This document shows positions 1 to 11,879 of a stretch of DNA of 64,000 nt, one piece after another; position 1 is the first letter of the stretch, and each line of letters starts with the position of its first letter. Below the pieces are notes generated by a model, which saw nothing but the letters and a program-made list of their open reading frames with translations, was not told where the DNA came from and ran no database searches. The DNA comes from Lineolata rhizophorae. Lineage: Eukaryota > Ascomycota > Dothideomycetes > Lineolatales > Lineolataceae. A program made the position numbers and the translations under genes. Location of the stretch: the NCBI GenBank assembly GCA_010093515.1, contig MU001697.1:207024-271023 (forward strand), in the 5' to 3' direction.

Positions 1-1400
1 CTCACTTAACCTCCCACCCCATGGACCGCCACACGAGCGATTTGATCCGGTTCGTCCAGTTAATCAGGTCCAAGTGACTGACGCCTACTAGTGTGCCCTT
101 GTACTCTCCCCAGCGGCTACTCTCGACACTACACCAACGTCGAACATCAGCATATGATTACCACCGAAACATAAAAACTCGCTGGGAACCGATCGATCCT
201 CAATGAGTCAATAGCGACCTACCTTACAAGCCCGTCATTCTCCGACTCTTCAAGTCGCGATATCACGTCATGCGAAAACTTGAAGACGGACCAGAGCGTC
301 GGGTCCAGCGACGCGCCGTATGAGTAATACCTGACGCCGAGCTGGTCCGGGGTGCGCGGGTTGAATTCGTCGCGCATATAGGCGCGGGTGAGCTGACCAA
401 AGGCGCCAGTTTGAAAGCCGACAGATTCGAGAGTGCGGTAGACACGCGGCACGTGCTTGGCTAGAGAGACATGAGCATTTCAGTCGCAAGCGAACGGGCA
501 GTTGCATAATTGCTAGGAGAAGAGAGGGAGGACGTACGTCCAATTTGGTCGAACATGTAGTCCGCGAACGCCGAACCTAGCGTGTATGAGCTCAGTAATG
601 TGCCTATAACTGTGGTAAGACGCATAGACACATGCTTACCGCGATGCGGAGTCGCGATGGTGGTCAACGAGAGAATATCTATGTTCTTCGGCTGGAGCCT
701 GCTGATCATGTATCGCGCATCGAGGCCACTATGGCAGATCAGCGCATCGTCTACGCATCATCATAGCTATGATTTTGAACGTACCCCTACAACAAAATCA
801 GCCTCCCGGCCTCGGTCAAAGTTTGTCATCGCTCAACTAAACCCACCATACTATGCCTAATCCACCACCGAACCGTTCCATCAGCATCACTTCACCGCCA
901 ACCGACCCCCCCCCCCTTCAAAACCAAGCCGACAGACCCACTCACGCAATAACATTTACTCCCCTCCTCCCCGCACCATCCCCTCCCAGCCTCCCCCCCA
1001 CCACCCGTGCCAAAACCCCAGCCCGTTCCTCCACCCCCGCCGCCGTCGGCACCGCCGCCGTCACCACCTCGCACCCCGCCGCCCTCAGCGCCTCCGCGAT
1101 GCCGCGCCAATACTGTATGCCGCGGGGCCACCAGCGGGGCGGCGGGCCGGCCGCCGCCCCGCGCGCCGTCGCCGGCAGCAGCCGCAGCTCGTCGAAGCCG
1201 AAGAGGCCGTGCGCGAGCACGACGGGGTGCCGCGGAGCGCGGTAGCGCGCGCGCAGGCGCGCGAACGAGTCGGTGTGGACGGGGCCGAGGCGGCTGAGGC
1301 GAGGGTCCGGGGCGGGGGGCGCGAGGCGGCCGGTCGTGGCGAAGGGCCGGGTCTGCGGGCGGAGGAGCCGCGCGGCTCGTCGTGCTGGTCGCCGGAGCAT
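1..1400 (-). CDS. Triacylglycerol lipase, alpha/beta hydrolase (3' end beyond window)
   Basis: Serine esterase of the alpha/beta-hydrolase fold, closest in my memory to the fungal mitochondrial triacylglycerol lipase type (yeast Tgl2). The start at 1400 opens an Arg-rich, acid-poor N-terminus typical of a mitochondrial presequence. The oxyanion-side motif VVLAHGLFGF follows, then VIAHSMGGLDARYM with the nucleophile Ser, then TIATPHRGSAFADY. The conserved Asp region (SENDGLVS) and the His region (GVSHLDLINW) lie near the window edge. Exons I can place are 1400-946, 856-847, 786-785, 728-640, 576-538, 460-223 and 128 to beyond 1. All junctions are GT-AG and keep one frame. The 2-nt exon at 785-786 is needed to give Gly-Gly in the elbow; a nested twin intron would give the same mRNA. 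The C-terminus is outside the window. Confidence 0.85.
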
Positions 1401-3555
1401 TGTTGTTGTGTTGTCGGCGGTGCTATCGAGCCATTTTCGCGCGATGGTGGACGGGGTGTTAGCGAGTTGCGAAGTTGGGTGCTAGTAGGCGATTTGGCCG
1501 AGGCATGATGTCAAGGGCGACCCGTAGCTAGCGCGACTCTAGGAACTCTATGGTGAACTCGACTTTGGACAACACATTCCGGGGAAAAAGCGACACGGAT
1601 ACACAAAGGCAGTGCATGTATTGCTATAGAGCATAATGCAAAGATAAAGTAGACAAAATGCTAGCTGGCTATTCCTAGGTGGAAGACACTAATCTCACTA
1701 TTGCTCTTCCGCTTCAGCAACTTAGCAGTGATACAATTCTGTGTCGTCTGCACCTGCACCGCTCACCTTTTTTTTGTTTCTCTGGAAACTCTGCAGAAAA
1801 TATTCTTGGGGCATGCTTTCTGAGCATTGGACGAGGCATAACCATATCCGGGCGAAAATTTTCTAGGCCTAACTGTATCGCTACATATGAGGCCGACATC
1901 GTATGCCATATGGTAGACTCCGGCGAACGCCGGGTCTGCAGCCTCCCAACTTTCGAGCTCCTAGCCGCGCGAGAGAAGGCGACAATCCATCCATGTGGTG
2001 TCGGCGGCATGTACAAAATATATCCGTCGTCGTGCCTAGAGGACGGAGTACCTTTGCGACGGATACTGTCCGCAACCGTCATTCCCTCACTCTTCCGGCC
2101 CAGCCATGTCATCTACCGGCAAGAGCAGCACGGACAAAGCACAGAGATTACGCATACCGTTTCCAGGACATTCATGGGATGAATAGGAGGAGATATGATG
2201 ATGTCCAGACGATGAAGCGGTTTGTTCGCAAGGTCCGTTCAATCACTAATGAAGGTACTGGTGGCCGCAACAATGCTTACATTCAAGGTGGAGCGACGTC
2301 ACTAGTCTTCAAAAACTTCCAAAGGTCCAGCCCAATTAGAACTTGGCTCGGGATGTCAGATAGCGCTACATCTAAACAGCCCGGCTCATGCATTGGGTGG
2401 TGCGTTGGAACAGCGGTTTCTGGGCAGACATAATTATCCAAGCCCCCCGACTGATATGAAACTTTAAGCATATTTTGTTATCGAAGCTATAGCTATCAAG
2501 ATCAGGATATCCAATAACTCCGTAATAGCTTAGTATGCTTTCAGTTTCAGGATCTTATATCAAGTATTCTCTGCTTCAACCACCCAGTATCTCATCTCGA
2601 GCACGCCCACCCACATCTCGAGACGCGACAAGGAAAACCCGTAGCCTTCCCTGTATACGATTCTTACATTCACACCTGCCATCAAGCCCTCTCTGAGCAC
2701 ATCTAATGCAGCAAACCCACAACACAGCCTTAGACCCGCAAGCCGTCAATAGACTCGCATGGAAGCAAATACAGAACTCTCACCGGCAACACTGCATTTC
2801 ACTTTCGCTCCGACAAGCCTGCGATAGACCGGCAAGCAGGTCCTATTTCCGCCCCGTCGTTCCGCCTCCATCCAGACACCCCCCGCACGCACCCACCGCA
2901 CTCGATCTTCACTGCATCCGCGCCCTCGACTTCCGCACTCCAAGCCCGCATCCCGCTCCGAACCGCAGATCGGCCCCACTCCCAGAACACCAAGCGACCG
3001 TTGTGCACCTGCGCGGTCTCGAACTCAAGCCGCGTTGCCGCGCTCAACCGGTGCCAACTCGAACGAGTTGAAGCGAAGTGCGTGACCGCCGGCGCCGCGA
3101 TCGGGTTGAAGCGCCGGCTTCAGCTTGCGGCGCCACGCTCGAGATGCGAAGTCCTGCCTGCGCTGCAGCATCCTGCCGGCGCTGCGGTCGCGTACGGACC
3201 AAAGTTTTAACTTGAGAACTTCAGCGCGCCATTGGAAACACGCATCACACGAATCACGCACCCGCAGACCTCACAAAGCCCAGCAACTTGAAAAAAAAAA
3301 AAACACCAAACTTTTCCCATTTCACCTACCCCCCTGTCGCAACCGCCATCTTCCGTGTCCGAACTCGGCCGGCGCTCTCGCCCACGCACCGCACGCATGC
3401 CATGCGTTCAATCGCAAGCAAGCAACCCAACGCCGTCCCGCCCCCTCAATGCAAACCCAAACCCCAATACCAATCAGTCCGTAAAAGCCACTAAGGGGCC
3501 TTCCAGTAAAAAACAAACAAATAAATAAACAAGCATTCAGCCATTCCACCTTCAT
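1401..3555. other. Gene-free stretch between the lipase start and the ELL stop
   Basis: This holds the lipase upstream region and the ELL 3' flank. Short open frames exist on both strands, but none shows a recognisable domain, sensible splice structure or coding-like composition. A 13-nt A run lies near 3290. I see no RNA gene. Confidence 0.6.
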
Positions 3556-6500
3556 TCACCCCTCACTCCCCTCCCCCCCTTCCCCTTCCCCCACCCCCCT
3601 ATCCGCACCCCCACCACCACCCCCACCAACAACCAATGCCCCCTCCCTAATCTCCCTCTTCATGCCCTTCAGCTTCTCGTGCATCGCCAGCAGCTTCGCG
3701 CGCTGCGCCGCCGTCGGCGCCTCCGCCGCCCCCGCCATCCGGCCGTACAGCTCCGCGTACTGCTCGTAGTACCGCCGGAACCGCACCGCCGTGCTCACCG
3801 TCTGCCGGTACGACATGGGCAGGTGCTGCTGCTGCTGCTGCTGCTGCTGCGCCCTGCCTGCCGCCGGAGCCGGTTCCGCCGCCGGCGACGCCGACGAGCC
3901 CGAGGCCGGCTCGGCCGCGGCCGGGGCCTCGACCGCGGGGGCGGCACGGCGGGTCGCGGAAGCGGCGTCGGCGGCGGAGCTGAGCTTCTTGGCCTTGGCT
4001 GGCCTCGCCGGGGCAGCGGGGACAGCAACGGCGCCGTTTTCGCCGCGGCGGCGGCGGCGGCGCCCGTGGGCGACGGCGTCGTCATCACCGTCATCGTCAT
4101 CATCGTCATCGACATCGTCGTCGTCGTCGTTGCGCACGCGGCGCTTCAACTTGGTAGCCTCCTTCATGGGCACGTCCGCCTTCCTCGCCTTCTTCACCAC
4201 CAGGCCTGCCGCCGTGGCCTCGTCCTCCTCGTCCTCCTCTTCCGCCTTCCGCTTGCGCGCCGCGCCCCGCGGGCCCTCCGCCGCCTTCATCGGCGACGCT
4301 GACAGCCGCGCGTGCACCGGGTGCCCGTCCTCAAAGTCCGATGCGTTGACCGGCGGCGACGCCGACAGCGGCGATGGGTTCTTGGGCTTGGTGGCCGGGG
4401 CCGCCGGCATCGCCTTCTTGCGGGGTGCTCCGGTCGTCGGGGCCGTAGGGCCCGAGGGTGTCGCAGTGGTGGTGGTCGTCGTCGTGCGGGCCGATGACTT
4501 GGCGGCGGTGGGGTCCCTGGCGGCGGCAGCGGCCAACGAGGAGGAGACGGCGGCCGACTTCTTCATGGCGGCGGCGGCGCGAGCGGCGCCGGGGGGGGCG
4601 TCCGACGTAGCATGGGCGGTGGCAGTGGTGGTGGAGGAGCCCCTGGCGGCGGAATCGAGCGCCTTCTTCTTGAGTGAGGCGGGAGGAGCGGCCTGGTCCG
4701 AGGCGGCGGCAACAGCGGCCTTCTTGGCCTCCCTCACGGCGGTCAGCGTCGCCGTCGCCGTCGTCGCCGTCGTCTTCTTCTTCTGCGCCCCGAGCGCCTC
4801 ACCGTTCTTCCTCTCCTTCTCCTTCTCCTTCTTCTTCTCCTTCTCCTCCTTCTCCTTCTCCTTCTCGCTCCTCTCCTTCTCCTCCTTCTCCCGCACCCTC
4901 TCCGCCCGCTCCGCCTTCATCTTCTCCCGCCGCTCCATCTTCTCCTTCCTCTCCTTCGCCACGCTCGCCATCGTCTTGCGCACGCCGCCGCCCTTCTTGA
5001 AGCCGGCCCCGACCCCGGCGGCGGCGGCGGCGCCGCCACCGCCGCCTGGCCCCAGGCGCGGGCTCGGCGCCTGCAGCGGCCCGTCGTGCAGCTTGCCCAG
5101 CTTGCTGAGGCAGACGCCCTTGCCGCGCTCGCGCCGGGGCAGCAGCAGCTGCCAGACGTAGCTGGCGGGCGAGAGGCGGAGGCGGTCGTAGGCGCGGACG
5201 CAGTTGTCCACCACTAGGCGGCGGTCGGCGTCGGCGTAGCCGAACGCCCAGGGCTGGATCTCCTGGTACATCTTGTCGCGCAGCCGCCACTGGGCCTCGT
5301 GCAGGCCCGCCGACCGCGCGCCCTCGCCCACCTTGGTCGCCACCGACGGCAGCAGCTCAGCCAGCTCCGCCTCGCGCATCTTGGTCGTGGCGCGGATGTC
5401 GGAGAACTTGATGGGCCGGATAGCTAGGAGGTACAGGACCGCTTCGCGCTTTGCGTTCCTCATCTCGGATAGGTCGGGCTTCTGTAGTGGGTTCGATGTC
5501 GGTGGAGCGGAAAGTTGGGATGGGGATGCAAGAGCAGAAAGGTTTGGTGAGGCAGATAGAGATCGTGACGGTGTCGACGACAGAACCGCTGGTCGCTTCA
5601 GTAGAGCTTTCCGTTTTGCCCAGGCGGACGATTTGGAGGTGGGTGGAAGCTCGAGCGTGTCTGTCTCGACGTCGGTCCTGTATGTGCCGAAGGGAAAGAC
5701 AATTGGGTCAGAATAGAACATTTGTGTTATTGTGCGCGGCCCGCTTAGCAACCGGCGGAGGTGAATGCCGTGCCGGGCAGGCGCGTGTTGCTGGGTCGCC
5801 TCCTTCCATCCTGAGTGAATGTACAGCTCTGAGCTAACGAGCCGAGCGCTTCACCACGACGGAGTTGCGACCCCAAAAGCCGAACACACTCGCTCGCCCA
5901 ACACGCACAATTCGCGTCCCGTGCCAAAGCCTGCTACCAAAAGGAGTAACGCCCAATTGACCGAACAACACGTACTGTCTGGCCTCCTTCTCCTGCTGCA
6001 AGCTCGCCAGGCTGCTCTTCAGCCGCTCAAGCGCGACATCCGTCCCCGCCGTGACCTCCTCTGCCTCCTGGACCGCGAGGCGATGGCCGACGACACCGCG
6101 GAACTGCAGCGCGCCTTCCATGGCGGCGCCCTCGGCCTGGTACAGCTCGTGCGGGTGCCTCTCGCGCGTCGTGTCCAGCACGTGGGTCTTGCTGCCGTAC
6201 TTGATAGTCTGCGAGTTTCCGACGCGCAGCTGGTTAGCACAGGTGCTGATGGGGGCGCAGACGAGAGCTCACGAGACACGCAGCAAGACGGTACTAGGGA
6301 AATCCGGTCCATCGAGGACTCTTTGACCACCACCACGACCACCTCGACCGGTCGTCACAAAAGGGAGCCCCCAATATCCCGAACGATGCCAGATGTGCCT
6401 TGAGAGGTGGAGCACGCAGTGTACGGTACCTGAACGCGACCTAGATGCAGCTGGGGCGGCTTCCCGCTACGGATAGCGTTGAGGAGCTCCTCGAGCACCT

Positions 6501-6606
6501 CGGGCCGCATATCCAGCGGCATCACCTGCAAACCTCCATTATGCTTGGCTGTCTCCGTCGGCGGCGGCGGGCCGCCCTGCAGCGTGGCCACCACGATGGG
6601 AGCCAT
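3556..6606 (-). CDS. ell1: RNA polymerase II elongation factor ELL
   Basis: Fungal ELL, which suppresses pausing of RNA polymerase II in the nucleus, usually with an EAF partner. Three exons (6606-6430, 6229-5976, 5677-3556) give 850 residues. The N-terminal part reads MAPIVVATLQGG, then LRVGNSQTIKYGSKTHVLDT. A winged-helix-like block follows (YLLAIRPIKFSDI to WAFGYADADRRL), matching the ELL N-terminal region I remember. The middle is low-complexity: Lys/Glu-rich coiled coil, Ala/Lys-rich, an Asp run and a Gln run. The C-terminal YEQYAELYGRM...LKGMKREI resembles the occludin/ELL domain. The start is chosen because MAPIVV precedes the conserved segment directly. The last acceptor (5678) is preceded by a CTGAC branch and a pyrimidine tract. 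The 298-nt second intron is long for this window. Confidence 0.85.
3825..3850 (-). repeat. CAG triplet run encoding polyglutamine in ELL
   Basis: About nine CTG triplets on the + strand read as a Gln run in ELL, just before its C-terminal domain. Length variation between strains would be expected for such a run. Confidence 0.9.
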
Positions 6607-8157
6607 GGTGGAGGGTCGAAGACGAGGTAGACACGGTCGGATCGGCGGAGGGGATCGAAACAAATTTAGCACGAGCGGGCTCCGGACGAACCGATCGTCA
6701 AGAGGATTTGAAGGGAACGGGGGGTTGGGCGGGAAGCTGCCGACGGGTATGCTCTCTTCCGAAACACGCTGGAGCTTTTTCTTTTTCTTTTCTTTTTTAT
6801 TTTTATTTTTAAAAAAAAAGACCGAAAAGGCGTGCGTATGGGGCGGTAGCAAAGGGAGCTCGTGCACGGGCGAAGAGGAAAAATTAAGAAGGGGAAGAGA
6901 GAGGGTGAGTGCTACGGACGCAGCGACGCAACCTCGTCGAGCAACTTCATCAGCGGTGGTTGCTTGGCGGCGAATTGGCTGGATTGCGTCGGGCGTTGCG
7001 TAGGCCCTGTCGGTCGAGGGGCTTTTGCTGTGGTGGTGGTGTGGTGGTGTGGAGGTGGTGGAGACGGTGACCGGAAGGCTGCGGCGGGCTTGTCTGACTG
7101 GGCGTCCCGGCGAGCGGGCGGTCGGGCGGGCACCGCGGGTAGGGCAACGGCTTCGGGCCTAGCACTGGCAGGCCAACCCGAGCAGCGACGGCGCCGGTTG
7201 ATCGACGACACAGGGCGAAAAAGGGACGAAGGCGACGATCATCCGTCCACGCAGCGAGCCGGCTGGCGGCCAGGACGGACGGTGGACTCCCGGCTGCAAG
7301 CAAAGCGGCAGCAATCCAACGTGTCAGTCACCTAGGTGGGCAGGCGGACCGGGGGGCGGTGGTGTGGCGGGAAAGCGAAGGAAGCAAGCAGCCAAGGCAA
7401 CCAACGACGACGGGCAACGAACTGGAGGAGAGGAATGGCAACAGGAGGAAGAGGAAGGGGAAGGGAGGAAGGCAGCAAAAGCAGCGGCACCACCGCCGGT
7501 GAAGCGGGAGAAAGAAAGAGAGCGCAGAGACGACTCGGGCAAGGGAACAAAGGCACCGACACGCAGGCACACACATGGACGGAAACGCCCCGCCCACCCA
7601 CCACCCGGTGTGACCAACCCTCCCCCCCGGTCTTTCTCGACTCTACAAGACACACCTACCAAGCTCGACCGACCGGGCGGGGGGAAAACCTACATACGCA
7701 GTAGGTGCACACCTACGCCGCAGCGACGCACCCGCCGGAAACCGCCCCGCCACCTTACACACGCCGCATCCGCACCTCCTCCACATGGCGAGACCGAGCG
7801 GGAGAGGCGGGAGCGTCCCAAAGCGGCCCGCAAAGAGCCGAGCTGAGCTGCGTACATAGGTACCTATACAGCAGCCGCGGGCCCACCGGGCGGTGTTGCG
7901 GCGCCAGGGTTCGGCGGGGGGGCTCTCTCGTATGTGCCACCAACCACCGCCCGCTGCTTGCTGCCCGCTGCCCGCTGCCCGCCCGACCCCGCCCCGGCCA
8001 CCGAACTGGGACGCCTATGCACGACGTCCGTGGTACGTGTGGTATGCACACCGATTAGAAAGCGTGGGAAACCGCGCGGCGGCCCCGGGATCATTTGGCG
8101 CCTTATAGATTCTTTTTAAGGTTTTTTTTTAATTTATTTATTTATTTTTGTTAAACT

Positions 8158-8205
8158 TGGGCTGGGCTGGGCTGGGCTGGGCGGCGCGGATGGCTGGCTG
8201 GCTGG
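8158..8205. repeat. GGGCT / GGCT microsatellite
   Basis: About five GGGCT units followed, after a short GC-rich spacer, by GGCT units. It lies in non-coding sequence upstream of ELL. Confidence 0.9.
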
Positions 8206-8404
8206 TTTGCCGAGAAAGGTTGGCCGCGGTGGCCCTGGGCTGAGAGGGCTTGTAGTGCGCGTGGGAGCGGGCTGTATGCGTGCAGTCAACAGGACGGGCT
8301 CGCCCGCCCGCCCTGCCAGGCACGGGAGTTGCTCGCGACCAACGACTACGTACGGCATCGTATGTATGGGCCGGACCCTACATACATACGTGGACAACGG
8401 GCGC

Positions 8405-8458
8405 CTCGGCAGGGCACGACAGGGCAAGCGAGCCGCACCCGAGAGGCGCCCTGCCGAG
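8405..8458. repeat. Inverted repeat with 11-bp perfect arms
   Basis: CTCGGCAGGGC at 8405-8415 is exactly complementary to GCCCTGCCGAG at 8448-8458, with a 32-nt GC-rich loop. It lies about 1.8 kb upstream of the ELL start. A role as a cruciform, RNA hairpin or protein site is unknown. Confidence 0.8.
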
Positions 8459-9640
8459 CAAGACTTCGACTGGCCCGGCCGGCCCCTGGAATAGTCGGAT
8501 GCGAAAGGCCAGCTGCGAGACAGACGACTGGACGCCTTCTTCTTATTCTTCACTTTGCATGTCTTTTGCTCCTACATACTTTAGTCTGCCCGCGCATTTC
8601 CTGGCCCTCCACGAAAACTCCGGCTTTGTTGCAGAGCGACACCTGCGGCAAGGGTACGTACGGAGTGCGCAGCAGCTAAATACCGACCGGACGCTCTCCC
8701 GGACCTTCCATGGAACAAGCCGCGTGCGCCCCGCGGCTGGTCTTTGTCCGTCTCGACTGGCCGGCCCCTGGCATTGTCTGTCAGAGCTGATGCCAACACG
8801 GCGAGCGCGTACTCCGTAGTGCGGCGCTGGCTGACAGTTGACAGTTGCTCCGGTGCCCCGGTCGAGTGGAAGCTTCTCCGACTCAGTTCGCATTTGCGGG
8901 AGAGCAATGAACGCCGCCCGCCCATCAGATCCGCACTTAATACGGAGTACATGCAGGGCATCTAGGGTTACCAAGGCGCAAGAAAAAAGTAAAACACTTG
9001 GGCCGCGAAACACGAGGGCGACGACAAGAGAAAAAAAAAAGAGAGAGAAAGACCTGGAACGGGTGTCCCAAAGTGAGTCCCGGGCGTTTGAAACAGTCCT
9101 GTCCGGGACCCCCCAGGGCGAGTGGCGTCAAAGCTTTGTCGCGCCCTGGGTCGAAGTCCAGTCGCCTTCTGCGACCGAGCGGCTTGGGATCCCGAGAGAA
9201 AAAAAAAAAATAAAAAAAAAATAAAAATCAAGGCGCCATATGCCTATCCGGTGCTCGAGATCCCGGCACGGCGCATGAAGAAACGTCCCCGCCCACGGTA
9301 CTTCTTCTTGCGCAACGCGCCTCCGTCCTTCGCCTCGTGCATCGCCTGCCGCTGCGGGCAACGTATGTATGTACCTTCGCCCTGGCTGGCGCACACCACA
9401 CAGTGCAAAACATGTGTACATGCGCGCGCGTGCGGGAACCCCGCAAGTTGCGCCATCGATTTGTTCTTTTTTTTTTTTTTCTTCCTTTCTTTCTATCCCT
9501 TTTACCAAGTCGATCCGTCCCGGAGGATACCCGTCCGCGATGCCATGCCCGACCTCTCGCCCGCACATCCACCCATCTGGTCACGCCTCGCCCGGGTCTC
9601 CCCCCGCAATCCCGCGCGCCTGGCGTACGTACATACGTGC

Positions 9641-9663
9641 TAATAATAATAATAATAATAATA
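9641..9663. repeat. TAA triplet microsatellite
   Basis: Seven to eight TAA units in non-coding DNA upstream of ELL. Confidence 0.95.
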
Positions 9664-11080
9664 TGCGGGCGGAAAGCGCCAACGTCCGAACCTTTCTTTT
9701 GCTCCCGATCCAAGGTCTTGCTCCAAGGGTGCCGGCCCTGCCCCGGGGCGATTTATTCCCACGCAAACTCGGGCCTGGCACTTTCGCCGCGGCCGGAATT
9801 GTTTCGGGCCGCTGGGCCCCTCCGCCGGGCAGGGCTGTTCCGGCCCTACGCAGCATACCGTGCCAGAGGACCCGCGAGACCGGCGAGTCCAGGCACGCGC
9901 CCAGCCCGGGCCCATGCCCGCTCGACGCGCCAGTTACATACATATGTAGCCCGTACGCGCCGACCGTGCCTCCGCGCCCGGGATACAGGACCGGCCTGCG
10001 CGCCTATTGCCCATCCCGTCCCATCCGCCTCGCCTACGTACTACGTATGCATATATATACATACCTACATATATGTACCCGCACCGCAGGCCTCAACCCT
10101 CGCCAACTTCTCCACCCACCAAGTAGCGCCGCGGGCCGGGCGGCGGGGACCGCATCTGGGCGGTGCGCGCGCGGGCCGGGGATGGAGCGGTTGTCAGCGA
10201 GCTGAAAGGGGAGGGGGGAGGGGTGGGTGGGTGGGTATGGGTGTTTGTTTGCAGTCCCGGTCCCGGTCCAAGCGAGAGCTCTGTAGCTGCGCCCGCTGCG
10301 TAGCTGTGTCCGAGCCCGGCGAGCTCGTCCGGCGCGAAATGGCTGCGTATGTGGCATTGTCGGGATGCTGGCGGGCCTGGGGGCAGTGGGACGTTCATAT
10401 GATTTTGGTCCGGGGGAGTAGAGATTGGGTCCGGGGGGGTTAAAAATACCATCCATGTCCAGGGAAGCGGGCTCGTGAAGAGCTGATGGAAGGCGGGGCG
10501 GGAAGCAAATGGGCGCACAAGACTCACTGATGAATGGTAGAAAATCGACAAGGTAATGCTTTCTAGGGCAATTTACGGCGTGAGAAGGAAGAAAAAAAAA
10601 GAAGCCAGTCCTTATTACTTGCTTGCGTTGCGTCGTGGAGCCAACAAACTGAACCAGGGACCGCCTCGCTCAACCGAGAGAACCGTCGCCCAACGCAAAG
10701 GGATATCAACCAACCCGCTCCGTTGCCATGCTGCCAGACGCAATGCACCCGATCGGATCCGCGTGAAAAGAAAGAAAAGAACAGAAGGAAGCAGGAGGAA
10801 AGGATCAGGTCGGATCAGCAAACGCGCCCAGCGCCGTGCAAGGACGCCCATGGAGATCCAACGGGGCCAAAACTAACGATCCCCCTAGGTGACCGGCCGC
10901 ACACTCGCTCACAAACTCCCGCCCCGTCCGCAGCACGCTTCGCAAAAAGAACCAATTCTCGACGGCTCCTCCGCACCCCGAGCCCCTTGGAAAGCCGCGA
11001 AGCGAGAAATCTGGAGTCGCGACGGCATTGGTATCTAATGCGGCGTCATCACATCGGAGGCAACGGGTGCGACGGCGCGT

Positions 11081-11879
11081 CTACTCGTCGTCGTCACGGT
11101 GGCGGGCCAGGACGAGGCGCTTGAACTCGGCGGGGTCCTTGTCCCAGAGCTCGGCCGCCTGGCCGTTCAGAGGGCTCGCGCTGCCGGAGCTTGTTAGACG
11201 CCGCTCGTCCCAAACAAACAAACAAACAAAAACGGAAGACGCCTCGGACGACGCTAGCACGGCGCGCATCTCAACGCACCAGGGAACGTTTCAACAAGGC
11301 GGGAGATATGTATATATATGTGTGTGTGTGTATGTGTGGACGGGGCATACTTATTCGGCTCGCCCAGCAGACTCTGCAGGCTGAGCAGGACGGACTGGAC
11401 GTTGTAGATGGCACTCCACTTGTCCTTGAGGATGTCGAGGCAGATGCGGCCGGCGAAGTCGATGTTGGGGTGGTAGACGGGCGTCTTGAAGAGCACCGTC
11501 GGCGGCTCGTACGGGTAGTTGGCCGGGAAGTCGAAGGACAGCTTGAGGCTGAGCCCCGCGTACGGCGTCCCCTCGGGCCCTACGATCGTGCCCGTCCACT
11601 CGAGCAGGTTGCCGTCGTTGGGGAACGCAGAGATCCCGGGCGTCGTTGACATCATGAGCGACATGAGTTCCGTTTGGAGGCTAGTGTTTTTTTTGGGTTG
11701 CCGTCGGGTTTTGGCACGCGCTTCGTTAGCACGAGCGGTTTTGCGGGTAGACAGGATCCTCGAGCGCCCTTGTTTACCTACCGCTTGGTGACGTTGGCGT
11801 TGTTGTTGGCGGAGCGGCTCATGGAGGCAGACTTAGCGCCCTCAGCAGAGCCCGACGGGGCCATCGCCGACGAATCCAT
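11081..11879 (-). CDS. ubc11: Ubiquitin-conjugating enzyme E2, UBE2C/Ubc11 type
   Basis: E2 enzyme of the UBE2C (UbcH10, Ubc11) family, which works with the anaphase-promoting complex to ubiquitinate cyclin B and securin. Exons 11879-11782, 11680-11351 and 11180-11081 join in frame to 175 residues. A disordered N-terminal extension ([14 protein letters not shown]) leads into [14 protein letters not shown], then the E2 core with the HPN motif (YHPNIDFAG) and the catalytic Cys in [13 protein letters not shown]. The conserved [19 protein letters not shown] follows. The acidic-tailed C-terminus ends in RHRDDDE. The start is the first ATG of an open stretch joined by a GTAGGT donor to the conserved KRLQ block. 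The second intron holds an AT/GT microsatellite. Confidence 0.95.

Larger units (their letters stand above)
6607..11080. other. 4.5-kb gene-free stretch upstream of ELL
   Basis: Bounded by the ELL start and the ubc11 stop, both on the minus strand. It holds the ELL promoter and 5' region and the ubc11 3' flank. The longest open frames (for example 9337-10443 on +) are Pro/Arg/Ala-rich artefacts of GC-rich DNA with no domain. What stands out are homopolymer runs, a GGGCT/GGCT microsatellite, a TAA microsatellite, an inverted repeat at 8405-8458 and many TACATAC or TACGTA palindromic words between 8.3 and 10.1 kb. Confidence 0.6.

Noticed and set aside
3791-5161. 456-codon + strand open frame
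   Set aside because: Antisense to the conserved ELL exon. It is Ser/Ala/Phe-rich, as expected from reading a Lys/Glu/Ala-rich gene backwards.
9337-10443. 368-codon + strand open frame upstream of ELL
   Set aside because: Pro/Arg/Ala-rich, interrupted by microsatellite translation, overlapped by frames in other phases, with no domain or sensible start context. GC-rich DNA gives such frames by chance.
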